The notes under the pieces are model-generated. The model saw only the letters and a list, made by a program, of their open reading frames with translations. It did not search any database and was not told the origin of the DNA. DNA of 64,000 nucleotides from Sphaerotilus natans (GTDB lineage: Bacteria > Pseudomonadota > Gammaproteobacteria > Burkholderiales > Burkholderiaceae_C). This document shows positions 1 through 11,076 of the stretch, one piece after another (positions within the stretch are counted from its first letter, which is position 1; every line of letters starts with the position of its first letter). The stretch lies in contig NZ_FTMZ01000013.1 in NCBI RefSeq assembly GCF_900156335.1, positions 1 through 64,000 of the forward strand, read 5' to 3'. The position numbers and the translations under genes are program-made.

Positions 1-326
1 TAGAACTCCTTGCCGATGTCGGCGCCGTCCTCGATGTACAGGCGGCGCACCTTCTGGCCCTCGGCGCCGGTCTGGTGCGTGACCAGCTGCATGCCCAGGA
101 TGTCGGTGGCGCGCGCGCGCACGTCGTCGAGCGACTTCGCGACCTTCACGCCGCCGCCCTTGCCGCGGCCGCCGGCATGGATCTGCGCCTTCACGACCCA
201 CACCGGGCCGCCCAGCTTCTCGGCGGCTTCCACCGCCTCCTGGACCGTGAACGCCGGGTAGCCGCGCGGCACCGGCACGTCGAACTGGCGCAGGATTTCC
301 TTGCCTTGGTATTCGTGGATCTTCAT
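1..326 (-). CDS. sucC: Succinyl-CoA ligase (ADP-forming) beta subunit, N-terminal part
   Basis: TCA-cycle enzyme subunit that, with SucD, couples succinyl-CoA cleavage to nucleoside triphosphate formation in the cytoplasm. Only the first 108 codons are in the window; the gene continues past position 1. The protein opens [12 protein letters not shown] and carries the ATP-grasp stretch [19 protein letters not shown] (about residues 44-62), which matches the family's nucleotide-binding start closely. The ATG at 324-326 is chosen because the family always begins M-x-I/L-H-E-Y-Q. sucC next to recX/recA on the same strand is a common Burkholderiales arrangement; sucD would be expected beyond the left edge. 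Confidence 0.95.
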   Translation of the reverse strand, partial: MKIHEYQGKEILRQFDVPVPRGYPAFTVQEAVEAAEKLGGPVWVVKAQIHAGGRGKGGGVKVAKSLDDVRARATDILGMQLVTHQTGAEGQKVRRLYIEDGADIGKEF

Positions 327-487
327 CGCTTGAGCTCTGTTCTGAAGGGATTCAGGAATGAATGCGTCCTGGCGCGCTGCGGCGGCGCCCTGGTCGGCGG
401 CTTTGCCGAGGCGCGCGAACTGTAGCATGTTGCGCCGCATCAACAGGATGCGTGCTTCCCACAGTGTTGGGATGTCGTATGACTGGG

Positions 488-973
488 TCAGCCCGGCAGA
501 TCCTGCTCGTCAGCGCTGTCGATCTCGGCCTGTGCCGCGGCCTGCAGCACCTGGCGGACGATGGCGGACGAGAAGCCGCGAGCGAGCAGAAAGCGCGTCT
601 GGCGCGCACGTTCGTTCAGGTCGGACGGCGCGCTGGCGTAGCGGCGTGACCAGATGGCCCGCGCCCGACTCAGCTCGCTGTCCTTCAGGGCGTCGAGCGC
701 TTCCTGGTGATCGGCGGGATCGATGCCGCTGGCGTTCAGCTCCTGGCGGATGCGGCTGCTGCCGTGGCGCGCGGCGCGCCGGTGCAGCAGCGATTCGACG
801 AAGCGCTGCTCGCTGAGAAAGCCCAGCGTGGTCAGTTCGTCGAGCAGGGCTTCGACCTGCTCGGCGCTCTCGGCGTGCGGTGCCAGCTTGCGCGCGAGCT
901 CGCTGCGCGAGTGCTCGCGCAGGCTCAGGGAGCGCAGCGCGCGTCCCTTCAGACTGAGGCTGGGCGCCGGCAC
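488..973 (-). CDS. recX: Regulatory protein RecX
   Basis: Small cytoplasmic modulator that binds RecA filaments and limits their extension. The 161-residue product has the expected RecX size and three-helix-repeat character: [14 protein letters not shown] near residue 17, then [23 protein letters not shown] and the C-terminal [20 protein letters not shown] repeat. It starts 14 nt after the recA stop codon on the same strand, so it is probably co-transcribed with recA and shares its SOS control. No oddities seen. Confidence 0.93.
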   Translation of the reverse strand: MPAPSLSLKGRALRSLSLREHSRSELARKLAPHAESAEQVEALLDELTTLGFLSEQRFVESLLHRRAARHGSSRIRQELNASGIDPADHQEALDALKDSELSRARAIWSRRYASAPSDLNERARQTRFLLARGFSSAIVRQVLQAAAQAEIDSADEQDLPG

Positions 974-987
974 GGGTGCCTGCCGGC

Positions 988-2043
<1,056 letters not shown>

Positions 2044-2068
2044 CGAGGTTCTCCTGGGTGTGGCGGCC

Positions 2069-2100
2069 ATTATCTCAGAGACTGTCTATTTGTACAGTGT
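2069..2100 (-). promoter_or_regulatory. recA promoter with LexA (SOS) box
   Basis: CTGT-N8-ACAG (CTGTCTATTTGTACAG, 2082-2097) matches the classical LexA operator core. On the minus strand GATAAT at about 2069-2074 makes a good -10, and the operator covers the region where the -35 would lie, as expected for LexA repression of recA. The SOS role is established for recA; the site itself is read directly from the sequence. Confidence 0.85.
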
Positions 2101-2162
2101 TGATGTGATGATCCTGCAGGCCTGTTGCCTGACGAGACGCAAGGTGTCGGCGGCATCATCGC

Positions 2163-2217
2163 ATCTGTCCCGATCTGTCCCGATGCGGTACGGTGCGGGG
2201 CTTTCTACAATCGGGAC
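2163..2217 (+). promoter_or_regulatory. Candidate promoter/operator of the TctD-like regulator
   Basis: Two perfect tandem copies of ATCTGTCCCG (2163-2172 and 2173-2182) lie just upstream of a TACAAT -10-like hexamer (2206-2211). No good -35 is present. GTCCCGAT (2177-2184) is also mirrored as ATCGGGAC (2210-2217). Ten-bp direct repeats in place of a -35 are what OmpR/PhoB-family activators bind, so this may be an autoregulatory site. That role is inference. Confidence 0.4.
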
Positions 2218-2265
2218 CAGAAGCAGGGATCCCTCAGGGTCCGGCAGGATACAGAGGAGACTGAC

Positions 2266-2935
2266 ATGCGCATTCTGATCGCCGAAGATGACCAGGTCCT
2301 GGCCGACGGACTGCTGCGCAGCCTGCGCAGCGCCGGCTATGCCGTCGACCATGTGGCCAGCGGATCGGAAGCCGATGCCGCGCTGGCGGCCCACGAGTTC
2401 GATCTGCTGATCCTCGATCTGGGGCTGCCCAAGATGCACGGCCTGGAAGTGCTGAAGAAGCTGCGCGCGCGGCTCGGCGGTGCCGGTGCTGATCCTGACC
2501 GCGGCCGACTCGATCGAGCAGCGCGTCAAGGGCCTGGACCTGGGGGCCGACGACTACATGGCCAAGCCTTTCTCGCTGCAGGAGCTGGAGGCCCGGGTGC
2601 GCGCGCTCACCCGGCGCGGCCTGGGCTCGGCCAGCAGCCTGATCAAGCACGGCCCGCTGACCTTCGACGCGACCGGCCGCGTGGCTTACATCAACGAGCA
2701 GATGGTGGATCTGTCGGCGCGCGAGCTCAGCCTGCTGGAGGTGCTGCTGCAGCGCGCCGGCCGGCTGGTGAGCAAGGACCAGCTGGTCGAGCGCCTGTGC
2801 GAGTGGGGCGAGGAGGTGAGCAACAACGCCATCGAGGTCTACATCCACCGGCTGCGCAAGAAGATCGAGCAGGGCCCGATCCGCATCGCCACCGTGCGCG
2901 GCCTGGGCTACTGCCTTGAGAAGATCGCCGCCTGA
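2266..2935 (+). pseudogene. TctD/QseB-type response regulator, frameshifted
   Basis: OmpR-family response regulator: receiver domain plus winged-helix DNA-binding domain. The ATG at 2266 opens MRILIAEDDQ with acidic residues D8/D9 and phospho-acceptor D51 (LLILDLGLPK). The frame is lost around 2464-2475 in a CGCGCGCG run, and the rest of the protein continues in the +1 frame: VPVLILTAADS, then GADDYMAKPFS, then the winged helix ending RGLGYCLEKIAA. Restoring one CG dinucleotide gives a family-typical junction (KKLRARGSAVPVLILTA). This is either a true inactivating/phase-variable slip or a sequencing error. The cognate kinase follows immediately and is intact. Confidence 0.85.
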
Positions 2936-2939
2936 GACG

Positions 2940-4481
2940 GTGGAGGCGCCGCCGCGTCGGCGCGAGCAGCGCTCGCTGTTCGGCGAGATCCTCGACTGGA
3001 TGCTCGCGCCGCTGCTGCTGCTGTGGCCGATGAGCCTGGCGCTGACCTGGCTGGCCGCGCAGGGCATCGCCAGCCTGCCCTATGACCGGGCGCTGATCGA
3101 GTCGGTGCGCTCGCTGGGCCAGCGCGTCGAGGTGCGGGGCGATGACATCCTGTTCGACCTGTCGCGCGAGACGGCGCGCATGCTGCGCGCCGACGAGGTC
3201 GACAATGTCTATTACCTGGTGCGCGGTCCGCGCGGCGAGACTGTCAGCGGTGACCGCGACCTGCCGCTGCCGCCCGAGGGCGAGCCGCGCACGCCCGGCC
3301 AGGTCAAGGTGCGCGACGACGAGATCCATGGCGACAGCGTGCGGGTGGCCTACCAGGGGATCGTGCCCGGCTCGGACGCGCGTGCGGTGCTGGTGCAGGT
3401 GGCCGAGACGCAGGCCAAGCGCTCGCGGCTGGCCACCGAGATCATCAAGGGCGTGATCCTGCCGCAGTTCGTCATCCTGCCGGTGGCGGTGCTGCTGGTG
3501 TGGATGGCGCTGGTGCGCGGGCTGGCGCCGCTGACGGCGCTGCAGCAGCGCATCCGCGAGCGCGCCAGCGACGATGTCTCGCCGATCGACGTGCGTGAGG
3601 TGCCCGAGGAGGTCTCCCCGCTGGTGCAGGCGATCAACGATCTGCTCGAGCGCCAGCAGTCCTCGCTGGCGACGCAGAAGCGCTTCCTGGCGGACGCGGC
3701 GCACCAGCTCAAGACGCCGCTGGCGGGGCTGCGCATGCAGGCCGAGCTGGCCGCGCGCGAGATCGACGCCGGCCACGGTGATCCGCAGCTGCTGCGCGTC
3801 TCGCTGCAGCAGATGGCGCGGGCCTCGCAGCGGGCGGCACACATGGTCAACCAGTTGCTGTCGATGGCGCGTGCCGATGCCCGCGCCGGCGTCGAGGCCC
3901 GCGACCGCATCGATCTGGAGGCCCTGGCCACCGACGTGGTGCGCGACTTCGTGCCGCGCTCGCTCGATGCCGGCATCGATCTGGGCTACGAGGGCGCGGA
4001 CTCCCAGCTGCCCGATGCCCTGCAGCGCCCCGGCCAGGCCGAGGTGCTGGGTCACGCCCTGCTGCTGCGCGAGCTGATCTCCAATCTGGTCGACAACGCG
4101 CTGCACTACACCCCGCGCGGCGGCACGGTCACGGTGCGGGTGGTGCCCGATCCCTTCGCGCAGACGGTGGTGCTGCAGGTCGAGGATTCGGGGCCGGGCA
4201 TTCCGGCGGCCGAGCGCGAGCTGGTCTTCCAGCCTTTCTACCGTGCGCTGGGCACCACGGTCGACGGCTCGGGCCTGGGGCTGGCGATCGTCGCGGAAAT
4301 CGCCCACCAGCACGGCAGTGCGGTCCAGCTCGACGATGCCCGCGATCCGGTCCAGGTGCCCGCCGGGGAGGGGCCCGGCGCTCGCTTCACCATCCGGCTG
4401 CGCCAGGCGCCGGTGCCGGAGGCCATGTCGCCGGAAGGGCCTGCGGTCGAGCCTGCGCGCTCCGACGAGATGCCGGTCTGA
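2940..4481 (+). CDS. Sensor histidine kinase, TctE type
   Basis: Inner-membrane two-component kinase partner of the preceding regulator. Order of parts: a first membrane segment (about residues 22-42), a periplasmic 2CSK_N-like sensor domain, a second membrane segment (about 175-195), then a HAMP-like linker. The H-box AAHQLKTPLAGL has its phospho-acceptor near His255, followed by the N-box LVDNALHYTPRGG and G-boxes DSGPGIP and GSGLGLAIV. The GTG at 2940, 4 nt after the regulator's stop, is preferred; a TTG at 2916 overlapping the regulator is the alternative. TctDE-like pairs often control carboxylate uptake, but the signal cannot be read here. Confidence 0.9.
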   Translation: MEAPPRRREQRSLFGEILDWMLAPLLLLWPMSLALTWLAAQGIASLPYDRALIESVRSLGQRVEVRGDDILFDLSRETARMLRADEVDNVYYLVRGPRGETVSGDRDLPLPPEGEPRTPGQVKVRDDEIHGDSVRVAYQGIVPGSDARAVLVQVAETQAKRSRLATEIIKGVILPQFVILPVAVLLVWMALVRGLAPLTALQQRIRERASDDVSPIDVREVPEEVSPLVQAINDLLERQQSSLATQKRFLADAAHQLKTPLAGLRMQAELAAREIDAGHGDPQLLRVSLQQMARASQRAAHMVNQLLSMARADARAGVEARDRIDLEALATDVVRDFVPRSLDAGIDLGYEGADSQLPDALQRPGQAEVLGHALLLRELISNLVDNALHYTPRGGTVTVRVVPDPFAQTVVLQVEDSGPGIPAAERELVFQPFYRALGTTVDGSGLGLAIVAEIAHQHGSAVQLDDARDPVQVPAGEGPGARFTIRLRQAPVPEAMSPEGPAVEPARSDEMPV

Positions 4482-4508
4482 GCCGCGCGGCCCGGCTTCA
4501 GCGCTGCA

Positions 4509-5675
4509 TCAGCTCTGCATCAGCCGGCGCGATCTTGCGATCGACATCAGGATGCCCAGCGACAGCCCGAGCGTGACCAGCGCGGTGCCGCCGTAGCTCA
4601 TGAAGGGCAGCGGCACGCCCACCACCGGCAGGATGCCGCTGACCATGCCCATGTTGACGAAGGCATAGACGAAGAAGCTCATCGTGATCGAGCCGGCCAG
4701 CAGGCGCGAGAAGGTGGTCGGCGCTTCGTACGCGATCACCAGGCCACGGAAGATCAGGAAGGTGTAGGCCATCAGCAGCACGCAGCCGCCGGCCAGACCG
4801 AATTCCTCGGCGAAGGCGGCGAAGATGAAGTCGGAGGTGCGCTCCGGGATGAACTCCAGGTGGGTCTGGGTGCCCTGCATGAAGCCCTTGCCGGTCAGGC
4901 CGCCCGAGCCGATGGCGATCATGCCCTGGATGATGTGGAAGCCCTTGCCCAGCGGATCGCGGTTCGGATCGAGCAGGGTGCAGACGCGGCCTTTCTGGTA
5001 GCCGTGCAGCACATGCCAGTCCACCCCGGGCTGGCAGATGGTCGGCTCGGCCAGGATCAGCGCGATGATGCCGACGCTGCCCAGCGCGATGGCTGGCAGG
5101 ATCAGCTTCCACGACAAGCCGGCGAAGAAGATGACGAAGAAGCCGGCGAAGAAGATCAGCAGGCCGGTGCCCAGGTCAGGCTGCTTGGCCACCAGCAGGA
5201 AGGGCACCAGCACCAGCACGAAGGCCTTGGCGATGTCGCCGGTCTGCCCGCGACCTTCGCGGCGCTGGAACCACCAGGCGGCCATCAGCGGGGTGGCGAT
5301 CTTCAGGATCTCGCTGGGCTGGATGACGATGCCGACATTGAGCCAGCGCCGGGCGCCCTTGTTCGTCGGGTCGATGCCGAAGGCGGCGGTGAGCAGCAGC
5401 AGGATGACGCCCAGCGTGTACAGCGGCACCGCCAGCGACATCAGCCGCTGCTGCGGCGCCTGGGCCACCAGGAAGAAGACCAGGCCAGCCAGCAGCATGT
5501 TGCGCACCTGCAGTCCGAAGCGCGCGCCGTTGTCGTAGCCGGCCGAGTACATCGCGGTCAGGCCGATGGTGGCGATGATCAGGATGGCCAGCAGCAGCGG
5601 CAGATCGAAGCCGTGGAACAGCGGCTGTACCCGCTGCCACAGCGTCGGGCGGTCGAACGGGGTGTTGATGATCAT
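4509..5675 (-). CDS. rodA: Rod-shape peptidoglycan glycosyltransferase RodA
   Basis: SEDS-family polytopic membrane protein that polymerises lipid II during cell elongation together with PBP2. The 388-residue product has about ten hydrophobic helices and the SEDS signatures GVPLPFMSYGGTALVT near the C terminus and LGKGFHIIQGMIAIGSGGLTGKG in the middle. The start MIINTPFDRP at 5673-5675 overlaps the end of mrdA (ATGA), indicating translational coupling; a longer reading frame upstream is inside mrdA. It is the last gene of the mreBCD-mrdA-rodA block. Confidence 0.96.
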   Translation of the reverse strand: MIINTPFDRPTLWQRVQPLFHGFDLPLLLAILIIATIGLTAMYSAGYDNGARFGLQVRNMLLAGLVFFLVAQAPQQRLMSLAVPLYTLGVILLLLTAAFGIDPTNKGARRWLNVGIVIQPSEILKIATPLMAAWWFQRREGRGQTGDIAKAFVLVLVPFLLVAKQPDLGTGLLIFFAGFFVIFFAGLSWKLILPAIALGSVGIIALILAEPTICQPGVDWHVLHGYQKGRVCTLLDPNRDPLGKGFHIIQGMIAIGSGGLTGKGFMQGTQTHLEFIPERTSDFIFAAFAEEFGLAGGCVLLMAYTFLIFRGLVIAYEAPTTFSRLLAGSITMSFFVYAFVNMGMVSGILPVVGVPLPFMSYGGTALVTLGLSLGILMSIARSRRLMQS

Positions 5676-7840
5676 GGCGCGGAATCCTTCGGTGAGGAGG
5701 CCGGAGCGCTGGGGGCCGGCTGCACGGGCGGCGCATCGCGTCGGGGCACCCACCAGCGCTGCAGCGCGCGGGCCTGCGGCGGCTCGCCCGGCGGGGTCGG
5801 GTCGATCTGGCGCGGCGGGCTGGCGGTCGCGGCAGCGGCGGCCGAGGAGGCCGCCGCCGCAGGCAGATCGCTTTCCATGCCGCCGCTGCGCGCCGGCGGC
5901 AGCGGCACGTCGGCGACGGCGACAAAGGGGCCGACCGGTGCCGCGCCCTGGCCCTTCTGGACCATCGCGATGTCCTCGGGCGAGGGGTAGCGGCCGGCGA
6001 TCACGTAGTCGAGCACGCGGCGCGCGATCGGCGCGGCGGCCTCGGCGCCGAAGCCGGCGTTCTCCACCACGATCGCCAGCGCGATGCGCGGCTCGTCCAG
6101 CGGCGCGAAGGCGGTGTAGAGCGAGTGGTCGCGCTTGTACTCGGCCAGCCGGGAGGCGTTGTACTTCTCGTTCTGGCGAATGGTGACCGCCTGCGCGGTG
6201 CCGGTCTTGCCGCCGCTGGCGTAGGCCGCGCCGGCGAAGACCCGGGTAGCGGTGCCGGACTGGGTCACGCCGAACATCGCGTTCTTGATCACGTCGACAT
6301 CGGGCTCGCGCAGCTTCATGTCGAGCACCAGCTGCGAGGACAGGATGCGCGTCTCGCGCGTCACCGCGTCCTCAATGCCGCGCACCACGCGCGGCGCGTA
6401 GCGCTTGCCGCCGGCCACCAGCGTGGCCTGCGCGCTGGCCAGCTGCAGCATGGTGAAGTTGTTGTAGCCCTGGCCGATGCCCAGCGAGATGGTTTCGCCG
6501 GCGTACCAGCGCTTCTGCTCCGGGCGCTTGTACTTGTTGCGCTTCCACTCGGTCGAGGGCAGGTCGCCGGTGGCTTCGCCTTGCAGGTCGATGCCGGTCT
6601 TCTCGCCGAAGCCGTAGGGCGCCATCTGGTCGTGGATCATGTCCACGCCCATCTCGCTGGCGAGCATGTAGTAGTAGACGTTGCTCGACTGCACGATCGA
6701 GCGGGCCATGTCGACCGAGCCCAGGCCGTGATCGCCGTGGCTGCGGAAGCGGTGGTTGCCGAACATGAACGAGCCGTTGTCGAAGATGGCCTGGCCGGCG
6801 GTGCGCTTGCCGGTGATCAGCGCGGCCATCGCCATGAAGGGCTTGTAGGTCGAGCCCGGCGGGTAGGTGCCGCGCAGCGCGCGGTTGAGCAGCGGCTTGT
6901 CGAGCGACTCGTTGAGCTCCTTCCAGGAGTCCTGGTCGATGCCGCCGACGAACAGGTTGGGATCGAAGCCGGGCTGGCTGACGAAGGCCAGCACCTCGCC
7001 GTTGCGCGGGTCGATCGCCACCAGCGCGCCGCGGCGCTTGCCGAACAGCTCCTCGACCAGCGACTGCAGCTTGATGTCGATCGACAGCCGCACGGTGTTG
7101 CCCGGCGTGGCGGGCTCCGAGCGCAGCAGCCGCACCGGATGGCCGCCAGCCGAGGTCTCGACCTCCTCGAAGCCGGTGATGCCGTGCAGCTCGCGCTCGT
7201 AGCTCTGCTCGATGCCGAGCTTGCCGATCACCTCGGTGCCGCGGTAGTTGGCCTGGTCCTCGTCGGACCACTCGGCCATCATGTCCTTCTCTCGCTGGTT
7301 GATGCGGCCGATGTAGCCGATCAGGTGACCGGCCGTCTCGCCGAAGGGATAGTTGCGGAACAGCCGCGCCTTGATCTCCACGCCGGGGAAGCGGTAGCGC
7401 TGCGCGGTGAAGCGTGCGACCTCCTCGTCGGTGAGCTTGGTGCGGATCGGCAGCGACTCGAAGCGCTTGGACTCGACCATCACCCGCTTGAAGCGGCGGC
7501 GGTCGCGCGGCGCGATCTCCACCACCTCCGCGAGCTGGTCGATCACGGTGTCCAGATCGTCGACCAGCTGCGAGCGGGTGATCTCCAGCGTGTAGGCGGA
7601 GTAGTTGTCGGCCAGCACCACGCCGTTGCGGTCGACGATCAGGCCCCGGTTGGGCACGATCGGCACGATCGAGATGCGGTTCTTCTCGGCACGGGTCGAG
7701 AGCTCCTCGTGCTTGACCACCTGCAGCACCAGCAGCCGCGCCACGATCAGGCCGAAGCAGATCAGCACCAGCAGCGCGGCCGCCAGCAGGCGTGTGCGGA
7801 AGCGGTCGAGCTCCTGTTCGACGTTGCGCAGTTCGGTCAT
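5672..7840 (-). CDS. mrdA: Penicillin-binding protein 2 (elongation transpeptidase)
   Basis: Class B PBP that cross-links peptidoglycan in the elongasome. One N-terminal membrane anchor (about residues 18-40) is followed by a PBP dimerisation region and the transpeptidase domain with STYK (330-333, nucleophile Ser330), SSN (385-387) and KTG (545-547). At 722 residues it is about 90 longer than the E. coli enzyme. The extra length is a Pro/Ala-rich tail after about residue 640 (AAAASSAAAAATASPP and onward). It lies between mreD and rodA in the same orientation. Confidence 0.96.
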   Translation of the reverse strand: MTELRNVEQELDRFRTRLLAAALLVLICFGLIVARLLVLQVVKHEELSTRAEKNRISIVPIVPNRGLIVDRNGVVLADNYSAYTLEITRSQLVDDLDTVIDQLAEVVEIAPRDRRRFKRVMVESKRFESLPIRTKLTDEEVARFTAQRYRFPGVEIKARLFRNYPFGETAGHLIGYIGRINQREKDMMAEWSDEDQANYRGTEVIGKLGIEQSYERELHGITGFEEVETSAGGHPVRLLRSEPATPGNTVRLSIDIKLQSLVEELFGKRRGALVAIDPRNGEVLAFVSQPGFDPNLFVGGIDQDSWKELNESLDKPLLNRALRGTYPPGSTYKPFMAMAALITGKRTAGQAIFDNGSFMFGNHRFRSHGDHGLGSVDMARSIVQSSNVYYYMLASEMGVDMIHDQMAPYGFGEKTGIDLQGEATGDLPSTEWKRNKYKRPEQKRWYAGETISLGIGQGYNNFTMLQLASAQATLVAGGKRYAPRVVRGIEDAVTRETRILSSQLVLDMKLREPDVDVIKNAMFGVTQSGTATRVFAGAAYASGGKTGTAQAVTIRQNEKYNASRLAEYKRDHSLYTAFAPLDEPRIALAIVVENAGFGAEAAAPIARRVLDYVIAGRYPSPEDIAMVQKGQGAAPVGPFVAVADVPLPPARSGGMESDLPAAAASSAAAAATASPPRQIDPTPPGEPPQARALQRWWVPRRDAPPVQPAPSAPASSPKDSAP

Positions 7841-7880
7841 CGTGACGGCGGGGCGGCGCGGCGGCGGATCACGGCCGGCC

Positions 7881-8399
7881 TCACAGCGGCCGGTTCTCGT
7901 CCGGGTCGGGGGCGCGGCGCTGCGGCACCAGCAGCAGCCAGCTTGCCAGCGGCCACAGCAGCGCCTCGAACAGCGGCGCCAGCAGCATCGGCCAGCCGGG
8001 GAACTCGGCGCCGGTGGCCAGGCGCAGCAGCAGCGAGGTCACATGGGCGGCGGCGAACAGCGGCAGCACATGCACCGCCTGCGCGCCCGGCGTGAACCAC
8101 AGGATGCGGCGGTGGATGGTGATCGCGAAATAGCTCAGCAGCGTGTAGGCGAGCGCATGCTGACCCAGCAGCGCGCTGTCGTGCACATCCATCAGCAGGC
8201 CGAACATGAAGGCGGCGCCGACGCCGACGCGGCGCGGCTGGTGCACGTTCCAGAACACCAGCGCCAGCGCCATCAGGTCCGGCATCGCCGGCTGGCGACC
8301 CAGCGGGATCAGGTTGAGCAGCAGCGCGCCGACCAGCGTGGTCCACATGAACCACGGGTTGACCGGCAGCAGCAGCTGGTCCGACGAGCGGGGCATCAT
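7881..8399 (-). CDS. mreD: Rod shape-determining protein MreD
   Basis: Small inner-membrane member of the elongasome that associates with MreC. The 172-residue sequence has five to six hydrophobic helices and the family-like segments PDLMALALVFWNVHQPRRVGVGAAFMFGLLMDV and LAYTLLSYFAI. It begins 11 nt after mreC ends. Two adjacent Met codons (MMP) make either start possible. The C-terminal tail is short and polar. Confidence 0.93.
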   Translation of the reverse strand: MMPRSSDQLLLPVNPWFMWTTLVGALLLNLIPLGRQPAMPDLMALALVFWNVHQPRRVGVGAAFMFGLLMDVHDSALLGQHALAYTLLSYFAITIHRRILWFTPGAQAVHVLPLFAAAHVTSLLLRLATGAEFPGWPMLLAPLFEALLWPLASWLLLVPQRRAPDPDENRPL

Positions 8400-8410
8400 C
8401 GGCGATCTCC

Positions 8411-9406
8411 TCAGGGCGAGCGGCGCGACGCCGAGGCGGCGGAGGCCGCGGCCGAGGCGGCTGCGCTGGCAGCGCCCGTGCGTTCGCGGGCTTCCTTGCC
8501 GTCCTTGCCGTGGGCCGGCAGCGAGGGCTCGTCGGCACCCGGGCGGGGCGGCTGGTGCAGGCCGATCGGCTCGAGCACCAGCACATGGCGCACATGGTCG
8601 GGCGAGGCCATCGGCTGCAGCATGATCTTGGCGAAGTCGGACTGGGTGCGCCGGTCGAGCCGGCTGACCTTGGCCACCGCGAGGCCGGGCGGATAGACGC
8701 CGTCCAGGCCGGAGGTCTGCAGCAGGTCGCCGACCTGCACGTCGGCGTTGGCCGCCACGAAGCGCAGCTCCATGCTGTCGCTCGAGGGCGAGCCGAAGAC
8801 CACGCCGCGCTGGCCGGTGCGCAGGTTGTGCACCGGGATGGCGGCGTCCTCGTCGATGGCCAGCGTGATCTCGGCGGTCATCGGATAGACCCGGGTGACC
8901 TGGCCGAGCACGCCGTCCTCGTTGACCACCGGCGAGCCTGGCAGGATGCCGTGGCTGCTGCCGCGGTCGATGATGATCTTGCGGGTGTAGGGGTCGGGCG
9001 CGTCGTAGAGCACCTCGGCGGCGCGCGCGCGCAGCGACAGCCGCTCACGCAGCTCCAGCAGCGCGCGCAGCCGGGCGTTCTCCTGCTGCAGCTGGCCGGC
9101 TTGCAGGGAGCGTTCCGACTGGCGGGTCAGCTCGGCGCGGGCCTGGTCGGCGCGGGTCTGGGCCTGGGCGACGCCGTCCACATACAGGCCGGCCGACAGC
9201 GCGCCGCGCACCGGGGCCAGCAGCACCCGTTCGATCGGGTGCAGGATCACGGCCGCCGCGGCCCGCAGCGGACCGGTCAGACCCAGCCGGGTGTCGGCGG
9301 CCATCAGGAACACCGACAGCGATGCGAACACGATCAGCCGCGTCAGGGCCGACGGGCCCTGGCGGAAGAACGGTGGCGGCGTGCGGTCGAGGGTGCCCAG
9401 CGGCAT
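8411..9406 (-). CDS. mreC: Rod shape-determining protein MreC
   Basis: Bitopic elongasome scaffold: short cytoplasmic N-terminus, one membrane helix (about residues 23-45), a coiled coil (about 70-115, rich in QAQTRADQARAELTRQ-type heptads), then the periplasmic beta-barrel domain including DRGSSHGILPGSPVV and DGVLGQVTRVYP. It is 331 residues long. The last roughly 50 residues are Ala/Arg-rich and low complexity. Neighbours mreB and mreD confirm the identification. Confidence 0.95.
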   Translation of the reverse strand: MPLGTLDRTPPPFFRQGPSALTRLIVFASLSVFLMAADTRLGLTGPLRAAAAVILHPIERVLLAPVRGALSAGLYVDGVAQAQTRADQARAELTRQSERSLQAGQLQQENARLRALLELRERLSLRARAAEVLYDAPDPYTRKIIIDRGSSHGILPGSPVVNEDGVLGQVTRVYPMTAEITLAIDEDAAIPVHNLRTGQRGVVFGSPSSDSMELRFVAANADVQVGDLLQTSGLDGVYPPGLAVAKVSRLDRRTQSDFAKIMLQPMASPDHVRHVLVLEPIGLHQPPRPGADEPSLPAHGKDGKEARERTGAASAAASAAASAASASRRSP

Positions 9407-9451
9407 GTCGGGAAGCGATCGGCGCGGCCGGCAGCGTCGGCGCGCGGCCGC

Positions 9452-10513
<1,062 letters not shown>

Positions 10514-10625
10514 TCAGTGGCGTGACGACCAGCCACGAAACGCGGGTCTGAACTGGAAACCGTGAACCCTGCCTGTCCGGCGCCATCGGGCCGGCGCCCG
10601 GCAGGGCATCAAGCAAGGGCGGGTG

Positions 10626-10631
10626 ATAATA
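10626..10631 (-). promoter_or_regulatory. Possible mreB -10 element
   Basis: In the 261-bp divergent region between mreB and gatC, the minus strand reads GGGGTATTATCACCC. TATTAT is a good -10 hexamer, but no convincing -35 is seen 16-18 nt upstream, so the call is tentative. I see no other clear signal in this intergenic region. Confidence 0.3.
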
Positions 10632-10756
10632 CCCCATGGCTTGTGGCACGCATCCGGCGGCCCGGCCAAGCCACTGCATGTCGGCGCTCGCTGTCCTTCG
10701 TTGGAGGGATAGGGTCGGCGCCTGTATTGCTCAAACCACCAAATCCGTCACGAAAA

Positions 10757-11056
10757 ATGGCACTCACGCCTCAGGATGTGAGCCGCATCGCAAACCTTGC
10801 GCGGCTTGAACTCAGCCCGGCCGAGCAGGCGAGCCTGCTGGGCGAGCTCAACGGCTTCTTCGCGATCGTCGAGCAGATGCGGGCGGTCGACACCACCGGC
10901 GTGGCGCCGCTGTACACGCCCCTGTCGGCCATCCAGGAGGTGGCGCTGCGCCTGCGCGAGGACGCGGTGACCGAGCCGGACAACCGCGAAGCCAACCAGA
11001 AGAGCGCGCCGGCGGTCGAGGCCGGCCTGTTCCTGGTGCCGCGGGTGATCGAGTGA
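10757..11056 (+). CDS. gatC: Asp-tRNA(Asn)/Glu-tRNA(Gln) amidotransferase subunit C
   Basis: Small stabilising subunit of the GatCAB amidotransferase, which makes Gln-tRNA(Gln) and/or Asn-tRNA(Asn) by transamidation. The 99-residue sequence [20 protein letters not shown] through [13 protein letters not shown] and [10 protein letters not shown] is typical. The ATG at 10757 is chosen over upstream in-frame starts because the family begins at this point. gatA follows with a 20-nt gap. Confidence 0.95.
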   Translation: MALTPQDVSRIANLARLELSPAEQASLLGELNGFFAIVEQMRAVDTTGVAPLYTPLSAIQEVALRLREDAVTEPDNREANQKSAPAVEAGLFLVPRVIE

Positions 11057-11076
11057 GACCGGGGGAGAACCAGACG

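Noticed and set aside
2727-4313. A long minus-strand frame opposite the TctE-type kinase
   Set aside because: Arg/Gln/His/Leu-rich shadow with no recognisable fold; the kinase boxes on the plus strand are intact.
4482-4508. Short GC hairpin between the kinase gene and rodA as a bidirectional terminator
   Set aside because: The self-complementary GCCGCGCGGC has essentially no loop and no T-run, so it cannot be supported as a terminator.
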